From Alkalinema sp. RU_4_3 (lineage in GTDB: Bacteria; Cyanobacteriota; Cyanobacteriia; Leptolyngbyales; Leptolyngbyaceae), in NCBI GenBank assembly GCA_012031975.1, contig JAAUSA010000002.1, forward strand, positions 1 through 64,000: a stretch of DNA of 64,000 bases. The letters run 5' to 3'. The notes under the pieces are model-generated. The model searched no databases, was not told the DNA's origin, and was given only the letters and a program-made list of their open reading frames with translations. Positions 1-7,376 of this stretch are shown here, piece by piece. Within the stretch, counting starts at the first letter, position 1. Each line of letters begins with the position of its first letter. Position numbers and translations under genes: made by a program.

Positions 1-1
1 C

Positions 2-190
2 TGGATTGATGAGATCAGCAACTACTTTTTAGAGAGACAGAATAGTGGCTTTGTGGAGGGCTTCAATAACCGCATTAAAGTCATGAAGCGACGGTGCTAT
101 GGCATCTTTAAGGTCAAACACATTTTTCAGCGCCTAACCCTTGACCTTCATGGCTATGAGCGATTTGGGCCAACTTTGAACAAGGCCTAA
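2..190 (+). CDS. ISL3-family transposase, C-terminal fragment (cut by window edge)
   Basis: The open frame entering the window from the left ends at TAA 188-190 and encodes 62 residues. It contains the segment GFVEGFNNRIKVMKRRCYG, which is typical of the end of the DDE domain of ISL3-like transposases; the Glu is the expected last catalytic acidic residue. Downstream, around 215-240, the stretch CACGGGAGATCCGGTAGAGC resembles the terminal inverted repeat of such elements, so the right end of the IS probably lies there. The left end and the other catalytic residues are outside the window, so I cannot say whether the element is intact. Confidence 0.8.
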   Translation, partial: WIDEISNYFLERQNSGFVEGFNNRIKVMKRRCYGIFKVKHIFQRLTLDLHGYERFGPTLNKA

Positions 191-476
191 TATAGCTAAA
201 CCCATATCTAGTGCCTCTCACGGGAGATCCGGTAGAGCCGAAAATTCGACATCTCATAACAAATCAATCCGCGATCGAAAGAACTAAGTGCTTGCACCAT
301 ACTATACCAACTTTCTCCGTAAAAACCCATACAAAATAGAGATTTTCCTATCGTTTCGTAACAAAATCTCATGTTTTCTGGTGGATTCACTGCCTAGAAG
401 CAGCCCCCACCCAGCCCAAGACATGAGCCCTCAAGACCCGCTAAAATAGCAAGAGTCACCTCGCAGGTAACCAGCC
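191..476. other. Intergenic region with probable right end of the ISL3-type element
   Basis: I see no convincing gene here. The part up to about 240 probably holds the right inverted repeat of the preceding insertion sequence. The remainder is AT-rich and leads into the plus-strand toxin-antitoxin pair starting at 477. A short minus-strand open frame (208-390) lacks recognisable features and I regard it as chance. Confidence 0.4.
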
Positions 477-791
477 ATGTCACCCCTTCGACAACAATTA
501 CTCGATGCGATCGCCCAAGTCCCCGACACCGATCTAGAAGCAATGCTTCACTTCATCCAATCTCGCCAAACCCCAGCACCTATTTCTACGGCCCAACAAG
601 CTTGGGACCAAGTTATCGATCGCCTCAACAGCCTCACCCCAGAAGACCGCATCCTCCAACGCCAAGCCACCACAGCACTCCTCCAATCCTGGAACAACGA
701 AACGGATCCAGATGAACCCGAAGAAAGCTGGGAATCCCTCAAAATTGCCCTTGACCAAAACCGCAATAGCTATCGTCCTCTCTTCCCATGA
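477..791 (+). CDS. Putative antitoxin partner of PIN-domain toxin
   Basis: 104 residues. The first 30 residues (LLDAIAQVPDTDLEAMLHFI) look like the start of DUF2281/VapB-like antitoxins. The rest is acidic and Pro-rich, ending in a stretch that could wrap around a toxin. The stop overlaps the start of the next gene by four bases (ATGA at 788-791), the usual translational coupling of type II toxin-antitoxin pairs. The antitoxin role is inferred mainly from position, because no clear DNA-binding motif is visible. Confidence 0.65.
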   Translation: MSPLRQQLLDAIAQVPDTDLEAMLHFIQSRQTPAPISTAQQAWDQVIDRLNSLTPEDRILQRQATTALLQSWNNETDPDEPEESWESLKIALDQNRNSYRPLFP

Positions 792-1234
792 GTCAGAGCC
801 TTATTCTCCTTGATACTGGACCACTGGGTCTGATCACCAACCGCTCAAAAAATCCTGAGTGTCAAGCTTGCCAACAGTGGTTTAATAGCCTGAGCGATCG
901 CATTTTACTCCCTGAAATCTGCGACTACGAACTGCGTAGAGAACTGATCCGTGCAAACAAACTGCGGGGCCTCCGCCAGCTCGATCAGCTCAAAACCACA
1001 GTTCTTTATCTCCCCATCACCACGACAGTTATGCTCAAAGCTGCTGAACTCTGGGCCAAAGCTAGAAACGAAGGGTATCCCACAGCTCCCCCTGAGGCGA
1101 TCGATGGAGATGTCATTCTTGCCGCCCAGGCGCTTCTCCTCCAAGAGCAAGGTCAAGATACAATCATCGCAACAACCAACGTTGGCCATCTCAGCCGTTT
1201 TACTCCAGCCCTGACTTGGCAGGCGATTCGCTGA
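788..1234 (+). CDS. PIN-domain ribonuclease, VapC-like toxin
   Basis: 148 residues with PIN-domain landmarks: LLDTGPLG near the N-terminus (first acidic residue), a conserved Glu in LPEICDYEL, and the late acidic cluster in DGDVILAAQAL followed by TTNVGH. These acidic residues coordinate metal in PIN nucleases. It is translationally coupled to the upstream antitoxin-like gene. The family cleaves RNA and is held inactive by its partner; the specific target cannot be read from the sequence. Confidence 0.85.
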   Translation: MSQSLILLDTGPLGLITNRSKNPECQACQQWFNSLSDRILLPEICDYELRRELIRANKLRGLRQLDQLKTTVLYLPITTTVMLKAAELWAKARNEGYPTAPPEAIDGDVILAAQALLLQEQGQDTIIATTNVGHLSRFTPALTWQAIR

Positions 1235-1250
1235 CTTAGAAGCATCATGT

Positions 1251-1625
1251 ATGAATCACAATATACTCATCGATATTTTGGAAGCCAATCGCTTGATGCG
1301 ATCGCCCCATGAAGTCACCCTATTCGAGCAGACCCTAGAACAACTGGCTCAGAGTCCTGATCCTGCCGATCTATCCCGCCTACACTTGGTGTTAGATGAT
1401 GCCTGCGAGCAGCCAGAAGTAATGTTTAGTCTAGTTCATTTTCTAGAGTCATTTGAGGTCCAGGAGCAGGTGCAGGCGTTTATTCAAGTGATGCCTGCTT
1501 TGGCAGAGCGTGCAGCGGAATGGTCAGAGATTTTGCAATCTCGAATTATGAATGATGCGATCGCACGCGCAAGTTTTGAGGAGAAAATGCAGTGGACAGT
1601 TGAGCCCCTAACCTCGGCTGCATGA
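1251..1625 (+). CDS. Small helical protein, possibly Imm30-like
   Basis: 124 residues, predicted mostly helical and acidic. The central part (EVMFSLVHFLESFEVQEQ, then LAERAAEWSEILQSRIMND) resembles Imm30-type immunity proteins, whose usual role is to neutralise a polymorphic toxin. No cognate toxin is adjacent; the neighbour upstream is a PIN module 16 bases away. The call rests on pattern memory, so treat the family as tentative. The gene ends just before a convergent gene on the minus strand. Confidence 0.5.
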   Translation: MNHNILIDILEANRLMRSPHEVTLFEQTLEQLAQSPDPADLSRLHLVLDDACEQPEVMFSLVHFLESFEVQEQVQAFIQVMPALAERAAEWSEILQSRIMNDAIARASFEEKMQWTVEPLTSAA

Positions 1626-1647
1626 GGTGGGCGATTATGTCTCACCT

Positions 1648-2271
1648 CTATTTCTGGTCAATCTGCTTCAGCATCCCAAGAACATGGGAAAGGTCATTCC
1701 CCCGATTGAGCAGAGAAAACGTTGCAGAGAAATCATAGACAGGAGAGGTCTTACCCTGGAGCTTGATGAAGACGAACTCGCCGCCATTCGTCAAAAGCGC
1801 ATAGCCCGGTTTGTCAACCTCGGGTTTGGCCAGGAGATAGGCGATCGCCTGAGGAATCGCCGCCTGCACCGAAAACCGCGTCCGTTTAGATTCCACCACC
1901 AAAATCCAGATTTGGGACTGGCGCAAAATCAAGGTATCAATCCGGCCAATCAACGCCACACCACTTTCATCCACTTCCTGAAGCTCAACACTGACCTCAG
2001 AATCGATCGTATAGGGCGATCTATAAAACCCAGCCACATCCAAAAGCGGCGAAACCACCACCATTTTAACAGTCTCCTCATTCAGGGACTGAACTTCCAG
2101 TTGGCTGAGATAGTTTTGCTGAATGCGATCGATCGCCACTGTCTCAGCACTAGTCAACACAGGCTGAGGAGCCAGCCATTCAGAGAAAAACTGCGGATCG
2201 GTCGATCGCTGGATATGAAAGCGATCGCGAAGTTCAGCCAGGGTGACTTCATGGGCAGTCAGTACAGCCAT
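1648..2271 (-). CDS. Stand-alone HsdR-N-like restriction nuclease-fold protein
   Basis: 207 residues. The middle contains IGRIDTLILRQSQIWILVVESKR, a PD-(D/E)xK nuclease-like arrangement with Asp and ExK. The segment around it resembles the N-terminal domain of type I restriction R subunits, which cyanobacteria often encode as isolated short proteins. There is no helicase part and no hsdS or hsdM gene nearby, so it is not a complete restriction system. It is convergent with the preceding plus-strand gene, with a gap of about 20 bases. Function unproven. Confidence 0.7.
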   Translation of the reverse strand: MAVLTAHEVTLAELRDRFHIQRSTDPQFFSEWLAPQPVLTSAETVAIDRIQQNYLSQLEVQSLNEETVKMVVVSPLLDVAGFYRSPYTIDSEVSVELQEVDESGVALIGRIDTLILRQSQIWILVVESKRTRFSVQAAIPQAIAYLLAKPEVDKPGYALLTNGGEFVFIKLQGKTSPVYDFSATFSLLNRGNDLSHVLGMLKQIDQK

Positions 2272-2353
2272 CGGTCCTAATCAATTGAGGTCAAATTCAG
2301 TATAGACGATCTGCCCCCAGTAATTCCAAATTCGCCCACTGCGCTCTGGCCCG

Positions 2354-2524
2354 CCCCGCGACTGGAAGTGCGGGCTAGAGCCCCGCGACTGGAAGTGCGG
2401 GCTAGAGTTGGAAGTCCCTTCAGGACTGTGGTTGATCGCTCTTTCTCAGGGAAAAGACTAGCTAAGACAGCCTCCAAGCCTCAGTCCTGGAGGGACTTCT
2501 AAAGTGTTAGCCCGCACTTCCAGT
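2354..2524. repeat. Palindromic repeat element with an internal 27-bp tandem duplication
   Basis: A 27-bp unit (CCCCGCGACTGGAAGTGCGG plus GCTAGAG) occurs twice in tandem at 2354-2380 and 2381-2407. Its core is found inverted at 2509-2524 (AGCCCGCACTTCCAG). Nested inside, GGAAGTCCCTTCAGGACTG (2410-2428) is partly complementary to CAGTCCTGGAGGGACTTC (2481-2498). The whole can fold into a long hairpin. A related element lies at 25844-25947. No protein is encoded, and a minus-strand open frame across it is a by-product of the repeat. Confidence 0.75.
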
Positions 2525-2711
2525 TGCGGAGAGGGCCAGGGCGATCGCGAAAAGGCTTCTGTGAGAGGATTGTTGAATTTGGAATTGCTGATCTGACCCA
2601 TACCCATGGGGTTACCTAGGCTCAAAAGTGCTAGAATAGGCCACAGCAAGGAGCGAGCTCACCCATGACTGTTGCAAATCACCACAGTTCAGAAGTTTTG
2701 AAGACTATTTA

Positions 2712-3254
2712 TTGGCCGATCCCTCCGATCTGCCAGAGGGACGGTTTGAGTATTGGGATGGGGAGTTGATTCCGGTTATGTCTGAGGCGTTTGGGAATGG
2801 CACGATTGCAGTTGGTCTACTGTTGGCTTTAGTCACGATCGGGGTTCCGTTTGAACTGATTAAGACGCATTTTTGCGAAGTCGAAGTTCCAGGAAGACCC
2901 CGATCGCGCTTTCCTGACCTTGTCGTTGTGGATGAATCCCACCTATCACTTCTGAAAAAACGGGCAACCATCACTCAAAAAATGGCACCGCCCAGACTCC
3001 TAGCTGAAGTCGTCTCCCCTGGGGATGAGGAGTCGGACAACTATCAGCGGGATTACATTGACAAACCCCTTCAGTACGCAGCGATCGGCGTACCTGAATA
3101 TTGGATTATTGACCCCGATCGCGCTTTGGTGAAGGTGGGAACCCTGACCGATGGCACCTACAAGTATCGAACGTTCAAAGGGAATCAGGCGATCGTCTCC
3201 TCCACCTTTCCTGGTTTTAACCTGACAGTAGAAGAAGTGTTGAGGCTGAAATAG
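2712..3254 (+). CDS. Uma2-family (DUF820) endonuclease-fold protein, 5' end apparently frameshifted
   Basis: The frame opening at TTG 2712 gives 180 residues with Uma2 features: LPEGRFEYWDGELIPVMSE, the nuclease-like FPDLVVVDES and LLAEVVSPG, then GVPEYWIIDPD. The natural N-terminus probably begins at ATG 2665 (MTVANHH, typical of the family) in another frame. The frame used by the body already reads SFEDYLLADPSD upstream of 2712 but has no start codon there. A one-base indel between about 2690 and 2705 would join them. The family is greatly expanded in cyanobacteria and its role is unknown. Confidence 0.8.
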   Translation: MADPSDLPEGRFEYWDGELIPVMSEAFGNGTIAVGLLLALVTIGVPFELIKTHFCEVEVPGRPRSRFPDLVVVDESHLSLLKKRATITQKMAPPRLLAEVVSPGDEESDNYQRDYIDKPLQYAAIGVPEYWIIDPDRALVKVGTLTDGTYKYRTFKGNQAIVSSTFPGFNLTVEEVLRLK

Positions 3255-3258
3255 CCCC

Positions 3259-3287
3259 TTGACGTTTCCCAAAACCTTTGTTACCTT
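3259..3287 (+). promoter_or_regulatory. Candidate sigma70-type promoter for the DAHP synthase leader
   Basis: TTGACG (3259-3264) and TACCTT (3282-3287) are separated by 17 bases. The -35 box is good and the -10 box is weak. Transcription would start near 3294, about 55 bases before the first leader peptide. The position directly after the Uma2 stop supports it; there is no experimental evidence. Confidence 0.4.
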
Positions 3288-3348
3288 CAGAGTAATCAGT
3301 TCTTACAACTATTCTCTGGTAGCCCAGAAAACACCCCAGGAAAACACC

Positions 3349-3399
3349 ATGTTCTTTAACAGCTTTTACTTTTGGCAAAGCGAGGTTCGCACATTCTAG
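3349..3399 (+). CDS. Aromatic leader peptide 1 (16 aa) of DAHP synthase attenuator
   Basis: ATG 3349 to TAG 3397-3399 encodes MFFNSFYFWQSEVRTF: five Phe, one Tyr and one Trp among sixteen residues. AGGA at 3338-3341 is suitably placed as a ribosome binding site. It is followed by a terminator-like hairpin (3431-3456 plus T-run). The end of the peptide coding sequence (3384-3390) can pair with 3428-3434, the foot of that hairpin. That is the arrangement expected of an attenuator sensing charged aromatic tRNAs. It is too short to be a normal protein gene. Confidence 0.75.
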   Translation: MFFNSFYFWQSEVRTF

Positions 3400-3430
3400 G
3401 CAGTTGTGGTAACTGAACTTAGACTGGGTG

Positions 3431-3468
3431 AACCGTAGAGCGTGGCTTCTGCGGTTTTTGTTTTTTTA
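3431..3468 (+). terminator. Attenuator terminator 1
   Basis: AACCGTAG (3431-3438) pairs with CTGCGGTT (3449-3456), with one G-U pair. The loop is about ten bases and a T-rich tail (3455-3467) follows. The alternative partner of the 5' arm is 3384-3390, inside leader peptide 1 (seven pairs, one of them G-U). Mutually exclusive pairing is the hallmark of attenuation by ribosome stalling. Folding was done by eye. Confidence 0.65.
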
Positions 3469-3490
3469 GGACTTATTTTAGGTTTTTCCC

Positions 3491-3559
3491 ATGGCACTCT
3501 CCTCCGCTAGCTGGCTCTTTAGCTTTTACTTCTTCTGGACGGCATTCCGTTCCGGGTAA
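3491..3559 (+). CDS. Aromatic leader peptide 2 (22 aa) of DAHP synthase attenuator
   Basis: ATG 3491 to TAA 3557-3559 encodes 22 residues with the core WLFSFYFFWTAF: eight aromatic residues (Trp, Phe, Tyr) clustered in residues 8-19. No strong Shine-Dalgarno is visible upstream (TTTTTCCC precedes the ATG), so translation may depend on initiation features I cannot judge. The codons just before the stop (GTTCCGGG, 3549-3556) are the anti-terminator strand of the following hairpin, so coding content and RNA structure are interlocked. Confidence 0.75.
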   Translation: MALSSASWLFSFYFFWTAFRSG

Positions 3560-3625
3560 AGCTGTTGTGCCAACTGGCCGCAATCTTTACAGCCCCGGAA
3601 CCCAATGCGTTCCGGGGTTTTTGTT
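3549..3625 (+). terminator. Attenuator terminator 2 with alternative anti-terminator pairing
   Basis: Terminator: CCCCGGAAC (3593-3601) pairs perfectly with GTTCCGGGG (3609-3617), with a seven-base loop and then TTTTTGTTT. Anti-terminator: GTTCCGGG (3549-3556), the last codons of leader peptide 2, pairs perfectly with CCCGGAAC (3594-3601). A ribosome stalled on the aromatic codons at 3518-3535 would leave 3549-3556 free and favour read-through. A ribosome reaching the stop codon would cover it and allow termination. Confidence 0.85.
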
Positions 3626-3652
3626 TACCAACTTTTAAGGAGCAACAAAACA

Positions 3653-4510
3653 ATGAATGACATGATGATCAAAGGCGCACAGCTCGTTTCTAACAGTGCC
3701 GATCGCCCCAAAACCATAGTTCAACTGACGCCTGAGGTGGCGATCGGTGGCCCCGAAATCGTGATCATCGGTGGCCCCTGTACGGTCGAAAACTACGATC
3801 AGATGGATAAGATCGCCTTCCACCTTAAAGGCCACATCCAAGCCCTCCGAGGCGGTGTGTACAAACCCCGCACTTCTCCCTATGCCTTTCAGGGTATGGG
3901 TGTAGATGGGCTGGAAATCCTCACCCAGGTGCGGGAAAAGTCCGGCCTGCCCCTGGTGACTGAAGTCATGGCCATTTCCCAAATTGAAACCCTGGCCGAT
4001 CGCGTTGATATGCTCCAGGTTGGCAGTCGCAATATGCAAAATTTCGATCTGCTCAAGGCCCTAGGTCAGACCCATAAACCCGTCTTACTCAAACGGGGTC
4101 TAGCCGCAACTATTGAGGAATTCGTCATGGCCGCAGAGTACATTGTCAGCCACGGTAATCCAAACGTCGTCCTTTGCGAACGCGGCATTCGGAGCTTCGA
4201 TCCCTACCAGCGAAATGTGTTGGACCTGGGGGCAGTGTCGGCGCTGAAGCAGATTACCCATCTACCCGTCATAGTAGACCCCAGCCATGCCGCCGGAAAG
4301 CGCGAATTAATCGCCGACCTTTCACGGGCCGCGATCGCCTGCGGCGCCGATGGTTTAATCATCGAATGTCACCCAGAACCCGAGAAATCCCTGTCCGACG
4401 CCCGCCAAGCCTTGAGTTTGCCGGAAATGGCGGCATTAGTCAGTAGCGTTGGGGCGATCGCGCAGGCCGTGGGCAGACAATTCACTTCGACGGATTCTCC
4501 AAGGGCATAA
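3653..4510 (+). CDS. aroF: 3-deoxy-7-phosphoheptulonate (DAHP) synthase
   Basis: Catalyses the first step of the shikimate pathway, joining phosphoenolpyruvate and erythrose 4-phosphate. The start at ATG 3653 is supported by AAGGAG about ten bases upstream; a longer frame from 3605 would begin inside the terminator loop. 285 residues with family motifs [47 protein letters not shown] and [15 protein letters not shown]. It is the single-domain catalytic form, with no fused chorismate mutase or ACT regulatory domain. This makes the tandem aromatic attenuators upstream (3349-3625) the likely supply-dependent control. The 3' end overlaps the convergent neighbour by 29 bases. Confidence 0.95.
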   Translation: MNDMMIKGAQLVSNSADRPKTIVQLTPEVAIGGPEIVIIGGPCTVENYDQMDKIAFHLKGHIQALRGGVYKPRTSPYAFQGMGVDGLEILTQVREKSGLPLVTEVMAISQIETLADRVDMLQVGSRNMQNFDLLKALGQTHKPVLLKRGLAATIEEFVMAAEYIVSHGNPNVVLCERGIRSFDPYQRNVLDLGAVSALKQITHLPVIVDPSHAAGKRELIADLSRAAIACGADGLIIECHPEPEKSLSDARQALSLPEMAALVSSVGAIAQAVGRQFTSTDSPRA

Positions 4511-5888
4511 AATCAAACCCCGTGCCCGATCGCGAAGGCTGACTCGCTTTAATTTGCAGCAATTGAATGGGCAGGACGCGATCGCCCGTCTGCGGGTCAA
4601 AGCGCACGGCATCCCCAGCACCCACGGCACTAAAACTGGACTGGCGCAAGGCCTGTTGCAGTTCCCTACGGGTTTTAGCTTGATCGAGCGCTTGCCCCAG
4701 GGCCATGGTCGCATCATAGCTCGTGGCTGTCCGCCAGCTCACTTCACCGCCCCAATAGCGCTTGGCCGCCTGGGGAAAGATACTGTCGCGGTTGTTCTGG
4801 GGATGCCAGACCGCTGGGAGAATCATGCCCTGGACGGCGGATTGGCCTTCCTTGAGGGTTTGGTAGGTGTAGGTGGTGGAGCTGCCAAACAAGGGGAGGC
4901 GGTTGCGGTTGGCGGTGGCGATCGCCATGGATTTGGGCAATTCGTCAATGCTCGGAATAATCACGATGGCTGCGGCTTTATCGTCGATCATGTTTTGCAG
5001 GGCCACTTCGGGATTAAACTCAGGCGCCGACATATCACAGGGCGTGGACAGCACATTGCCCCCCGCATTGCTAACAAACCCCAGAAAATCATCGCGAAAA
5101 GAGGTGCTATCGGCAACTTTAGAATGGTAACAAACGGCAATATTGGAGAGCTTAGCGGTAGTGACCACATGATTGGCCAGATGATTGGCAAACAGGCTGG
5201 CCGGGGGAATCGCCCGGAAAACATAGCTGCCAAAGCCCGACAATTGATTGGTAAAACTCGTGGGTGACACCATTACCATCTGGTTCGCTTGGTACAAAGG
5301 CGCCGCCGACAGGGAGGCATTGCTGGCATTATGGCCCACCACACCCAGGACTGACGATCGCGCCACCAGCTTTTGGGCGATCGCCTTGGATTTTTGAATA
5401 TCGTTATTGTCGTTGGCAATGCTAATCACTAAAGCGCGGCCTGCAGTGCCACCTTTGGTATTAATTTCATCCTGGGCCTGGGCTACGCCCCGCAGGATTT
5501 CAGCGGCGACATTGGGATTGGTGCCGATCGGCACACTGACGGCCAGTTCCGCCGTGGCCTGGGACTTGAGTTTTGCGGTGGTGTTATTAAAGTAGATCAG
5601 GGCTTCAGGATCGTTACGCTGCTTACTCAAAGAGGCTTCAAAGGCCATCAAGGCTTTTTGGTAATCCCCCGCTCCAAAGGCCTCGGCTCCAGCTTGCTTA
5701 TCGGCGGTGCCGACGGTTTTCAACAGAACTTTGTCGCCTAGGCTGATGTCGGGTTCCGAGGCGAGGGAGACGACACCGGAGGGGCTGGGTTTCCACAGTT
5801 GCATTAGGTAGGGCAAGCTAAAGGCGATCGCCATGCCCACGATGATCCAAAGAATAGGAGACTGTTTTTTCTGTTGAGAGGATTTCAT
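4482..5888 (-). CDS. Periplasmic solute-binding protein, Leu/Ile/Val-binding type
   Basis: 468 residues from ATG 5888. An N-terminal membrane segment (ILWIIVGMAIAFSLPYLMQL) anchors it. A short helical region with a TPR-like KALMAFEAS repeat follows, then a type I periplasmic binding fold (SVPIGTNPNVAAEILRGVAQ, IANDNNDIQKSKAIAQKL, VVGHNASNASLSAAPLY, YDATMALGQALDQAK). Family members bind amino acids or related ligands for ABC importers or receptors. No permease or ATPase gene is adjacent. Fusing a TPR-like linker to the binding domain fits a sensory or scaffold role as well as uptake. Confidence 0.8.
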   Translation of the reverse strand: MKSSQQKKQSPILWIIVGMAIAFSLPYLMQLWKPSPSGVVSLASEPDISLGDKVLLKTVGTADKQAGAEAFGAGDYQKALMAFEASLSKQRNDPEALIYFNNTTAKLKSQATAELAVSVPIGTNPNVAAEILRGVAQAQDEINTKGGTAGRALVISIANDNNDIQKSKAIAQKLVARSSVLGVVGHNASNASLSAAPLYQANQMVMVSPTSFTNQLSGFGSYVFRAIPPASLFANHLANHVVTTAKLSNIAVCYHSKVADSTSFRDDFLGFVSNAGGNVLSTPCDMSAPEFNPEVALQNMIDDKAAAIVIIPSIDELPKSMAIATANRNRLPLFGSSTTYTYQTLKEGQSAVQGMILPAVWHPQNNRDSIFPQAAKRYWGGEVSWRTATSYDATMALGQALDQAKTRRELQQALRQSSFSAVGAGDAVRFDPQTGDRVLPIQLLQIKASQPSRSGTGFDFMPLENPSK

Positions 5889-5967
5889 CGATCGCGCCTT
5901 AAAACGAAAGGTCAAGCCAAGGCTTTAAGGGTGATCAGTCTCTCGGCGAAGACCTATGGAGGTTGCG

Positions 5968-6216
5968 TTAAAGCCTGCCCCGGCCTGCCCCATCGCGCTC
6001 TAGATCGTAGAGCACCTTCTCGTAATACCATTGTTCCGATTTGCCAGGGTGGCGCATTCTGACCCCTTCGACGAGGCGCGCGACGAGTTGTTTGTCCCCC
6101 TTGGCCGCGCGCAGTAAGGCCCGAGGAAAGCCCCCAGTCGTCCGCTTGTCCTGCTTCATCCAATAGAGGACAAAACCACAGACAACAAGGAGGAACAATA
6201 GCGTAATCGGATGCAT
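5968..6216 (-). CDS. Small single-pass membrane protein of unknown function
   Basis: 82 residues from ATG 6216 (GTG 6219 is the alternative). The first 20 residues form a transmembrane helix (ITLLFLLVVCGFVLYWMK). A basic cytoplasmic part with KSEQWYYEKVLYDLERD follows. The conserved-looking Trp/Tyr-rich tail and the good codon structure argue for a real gene. I do not recognise a named family. Confidence 0.65.
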   Translation of the reverse strand: MHPITLLFLLVVCGFVLYWMKQDKRTTGGFPRALLRAAKGDKQLVARLVEGVRMRHPGKSEQWYYEKVLYDLERDGAGRGRL

Positions 6217-6358
6217 CACGGGACCTAATTAGACAAATCGTCATCACCGAGTCTAGGCGATCGCTAGCGGGAATCCGTTCAGTGAATCTCTGGATCCGAG
6301 GTGCTGCTAGGTCGGGGTGGTTCCGTAGAAGTGAGCAAGCAGGCGGCTCCGTTCGATG

Positions 6359-7354
6359 CTAGCGCGCATTGGCCAGGGCCTGCCACTGTTGCTTGGCCGC
6401 ATTTAAATGCAGTCTCTCCAAAAAACTGCCTAACTGATCATTTTGGGTTGTATCCACCAGATTGAGTACGGTTTTGAGATCTGTCTGAGCACTCACAACC
6501 GAACCTAACAACAGAGCTAAACTCTTCTCCGCCGATCGGCTAGTCCCTTCAAGGGCCTGAAATGTCCCTGAGATTGACTGGATCGATCGCGAAAAATCCG
6601 CTCTAATCCCATTATATTTAGCCTCGATCCCATCTTGGCAGCGCTGGGCGCTAGATTGGGCCTGAAGGTTGGCTAAGGCCGCTTGCGCGGATTGATCTGC
6701 CCGCCCGATCGCCCGTTGAATGGCCTCCCGATAGGCACTCTGCTCCTGGAGAAAAGCCGCCAGCGCACGGGTTCCCGACTGCAACAGCGATAAACTCTGG
6801 TCTAACTCCATCGATGAAGCTTGCAGGGCTTGCTTCACGGTATTGTGCTGCCGATCGTCGGGTCCAATGCCTGCCCTAATCTCCTCCTGAATCGCTGAGA
6901 CAGTACTGGCCATGACATCAAATTTTCGACTGAACTCAGGTAGGCTATTGATCCATGCCTGGGTCGGAGCATACCTGCGACTGAAGCTACTGGCATTTTG
7001 TTGAGCCTGCTCCAGCAATTGCAATAGCCCTTGTCTGGTCCAGGTAAAATCAACATTGACAGCCCAGCTTTGCGTTGTGTTCTGTGTACAGAGGCCCAAC
7101 CCCCACCAGGCATACTCACTACACCAAGTACAACTGGTGGTAATCGGGTAAGGCCCTAGGGTTTCTCCTGCCACAGCTCGCATGCCGACAATCGCCTGTT
7201 GAAACTGGCCTAAGTGGTCCACGGCCTCTCTGTAAGCCTTGACATCCTGGGATTGAGCGATCGCACCGTTCGATGGCCCAAAGCATACAACAGCGGTAAA
7301 AAAGGCGATCATCAACCCGCTAACTAATATCCGACCTACGGCGGTAAATTTCAT
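6359..7354 (-). CDS. Exported helical protein, last gene of the helical-toxin-like operon
   Basis: 331 residues. There is a clear signal peptide (SGLMIAFFTAVVCFG, cleavage plausible near AIAQS), then a Cys-containing segment (TTSCTWCSEYAWWGLGLC) and long amphipathic helices rich in Ala, Gln and Ser. GGGAG precedes ATG 7354 by five bases. It lies 22 bases behind the 335-aa gene and is the fourth gene of the run. Unlike its neighbours it has a cleavable signal and lacks the shared NPN-type motif, so it is not an obvious paralogue. It may be an accessory or immunity-like partner of the three upstream proteins; this is inference. Confidence 0.7.
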   Translation of the reverse strand: MKFTAVGRILVSGLMIAFFTAVVCFGPSNGAIAQSQDVKAYREAVDHLGQFQQAIVGMRAVAGETLGPYPITTSCTWCSEYAWWGLGLCTQNTTQSWAVNVDFTWTRQGLLQLLEQAQQNASSFSRRYAPTQAWINSLPEFSRKFDVMASTVSAIQEEIRAGIGPDDRQHNTVKQALQASSMELDQSLSLLQSGTRALAAFLQEQSAYREAIQRAIGRADQSAQAALANLQAQSSAQRCQDGIEAKYNGIRADFSRSIQSISGTFQALEGTSRSAEKSLALLLGSVVSAQTDLKTVLNLVDTTQNDQLGSFLERLHLNAAKQQWQALANAR

Positions 7355-7376
7355 AGTTTCTCCCGATATACAGTCT

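Noticed and set aside
208-390. 60-codon minus-strand open frame near the IS end
   Set aside because: Lies in the terminal region of an insertion sequence and has no protein features.
1627-2280. 217-codon plus-strand frame over the HsdR-like gene
   Set aside because: Antisense shadow; the minus-strand frame carries the nuclease motif.
4449-5267. Long plus-strand frame opposite the solute-binding protein
   Set aside because: Low-quality antisense frame of a strongly supported minus-strand gene with transport-protein motifs.
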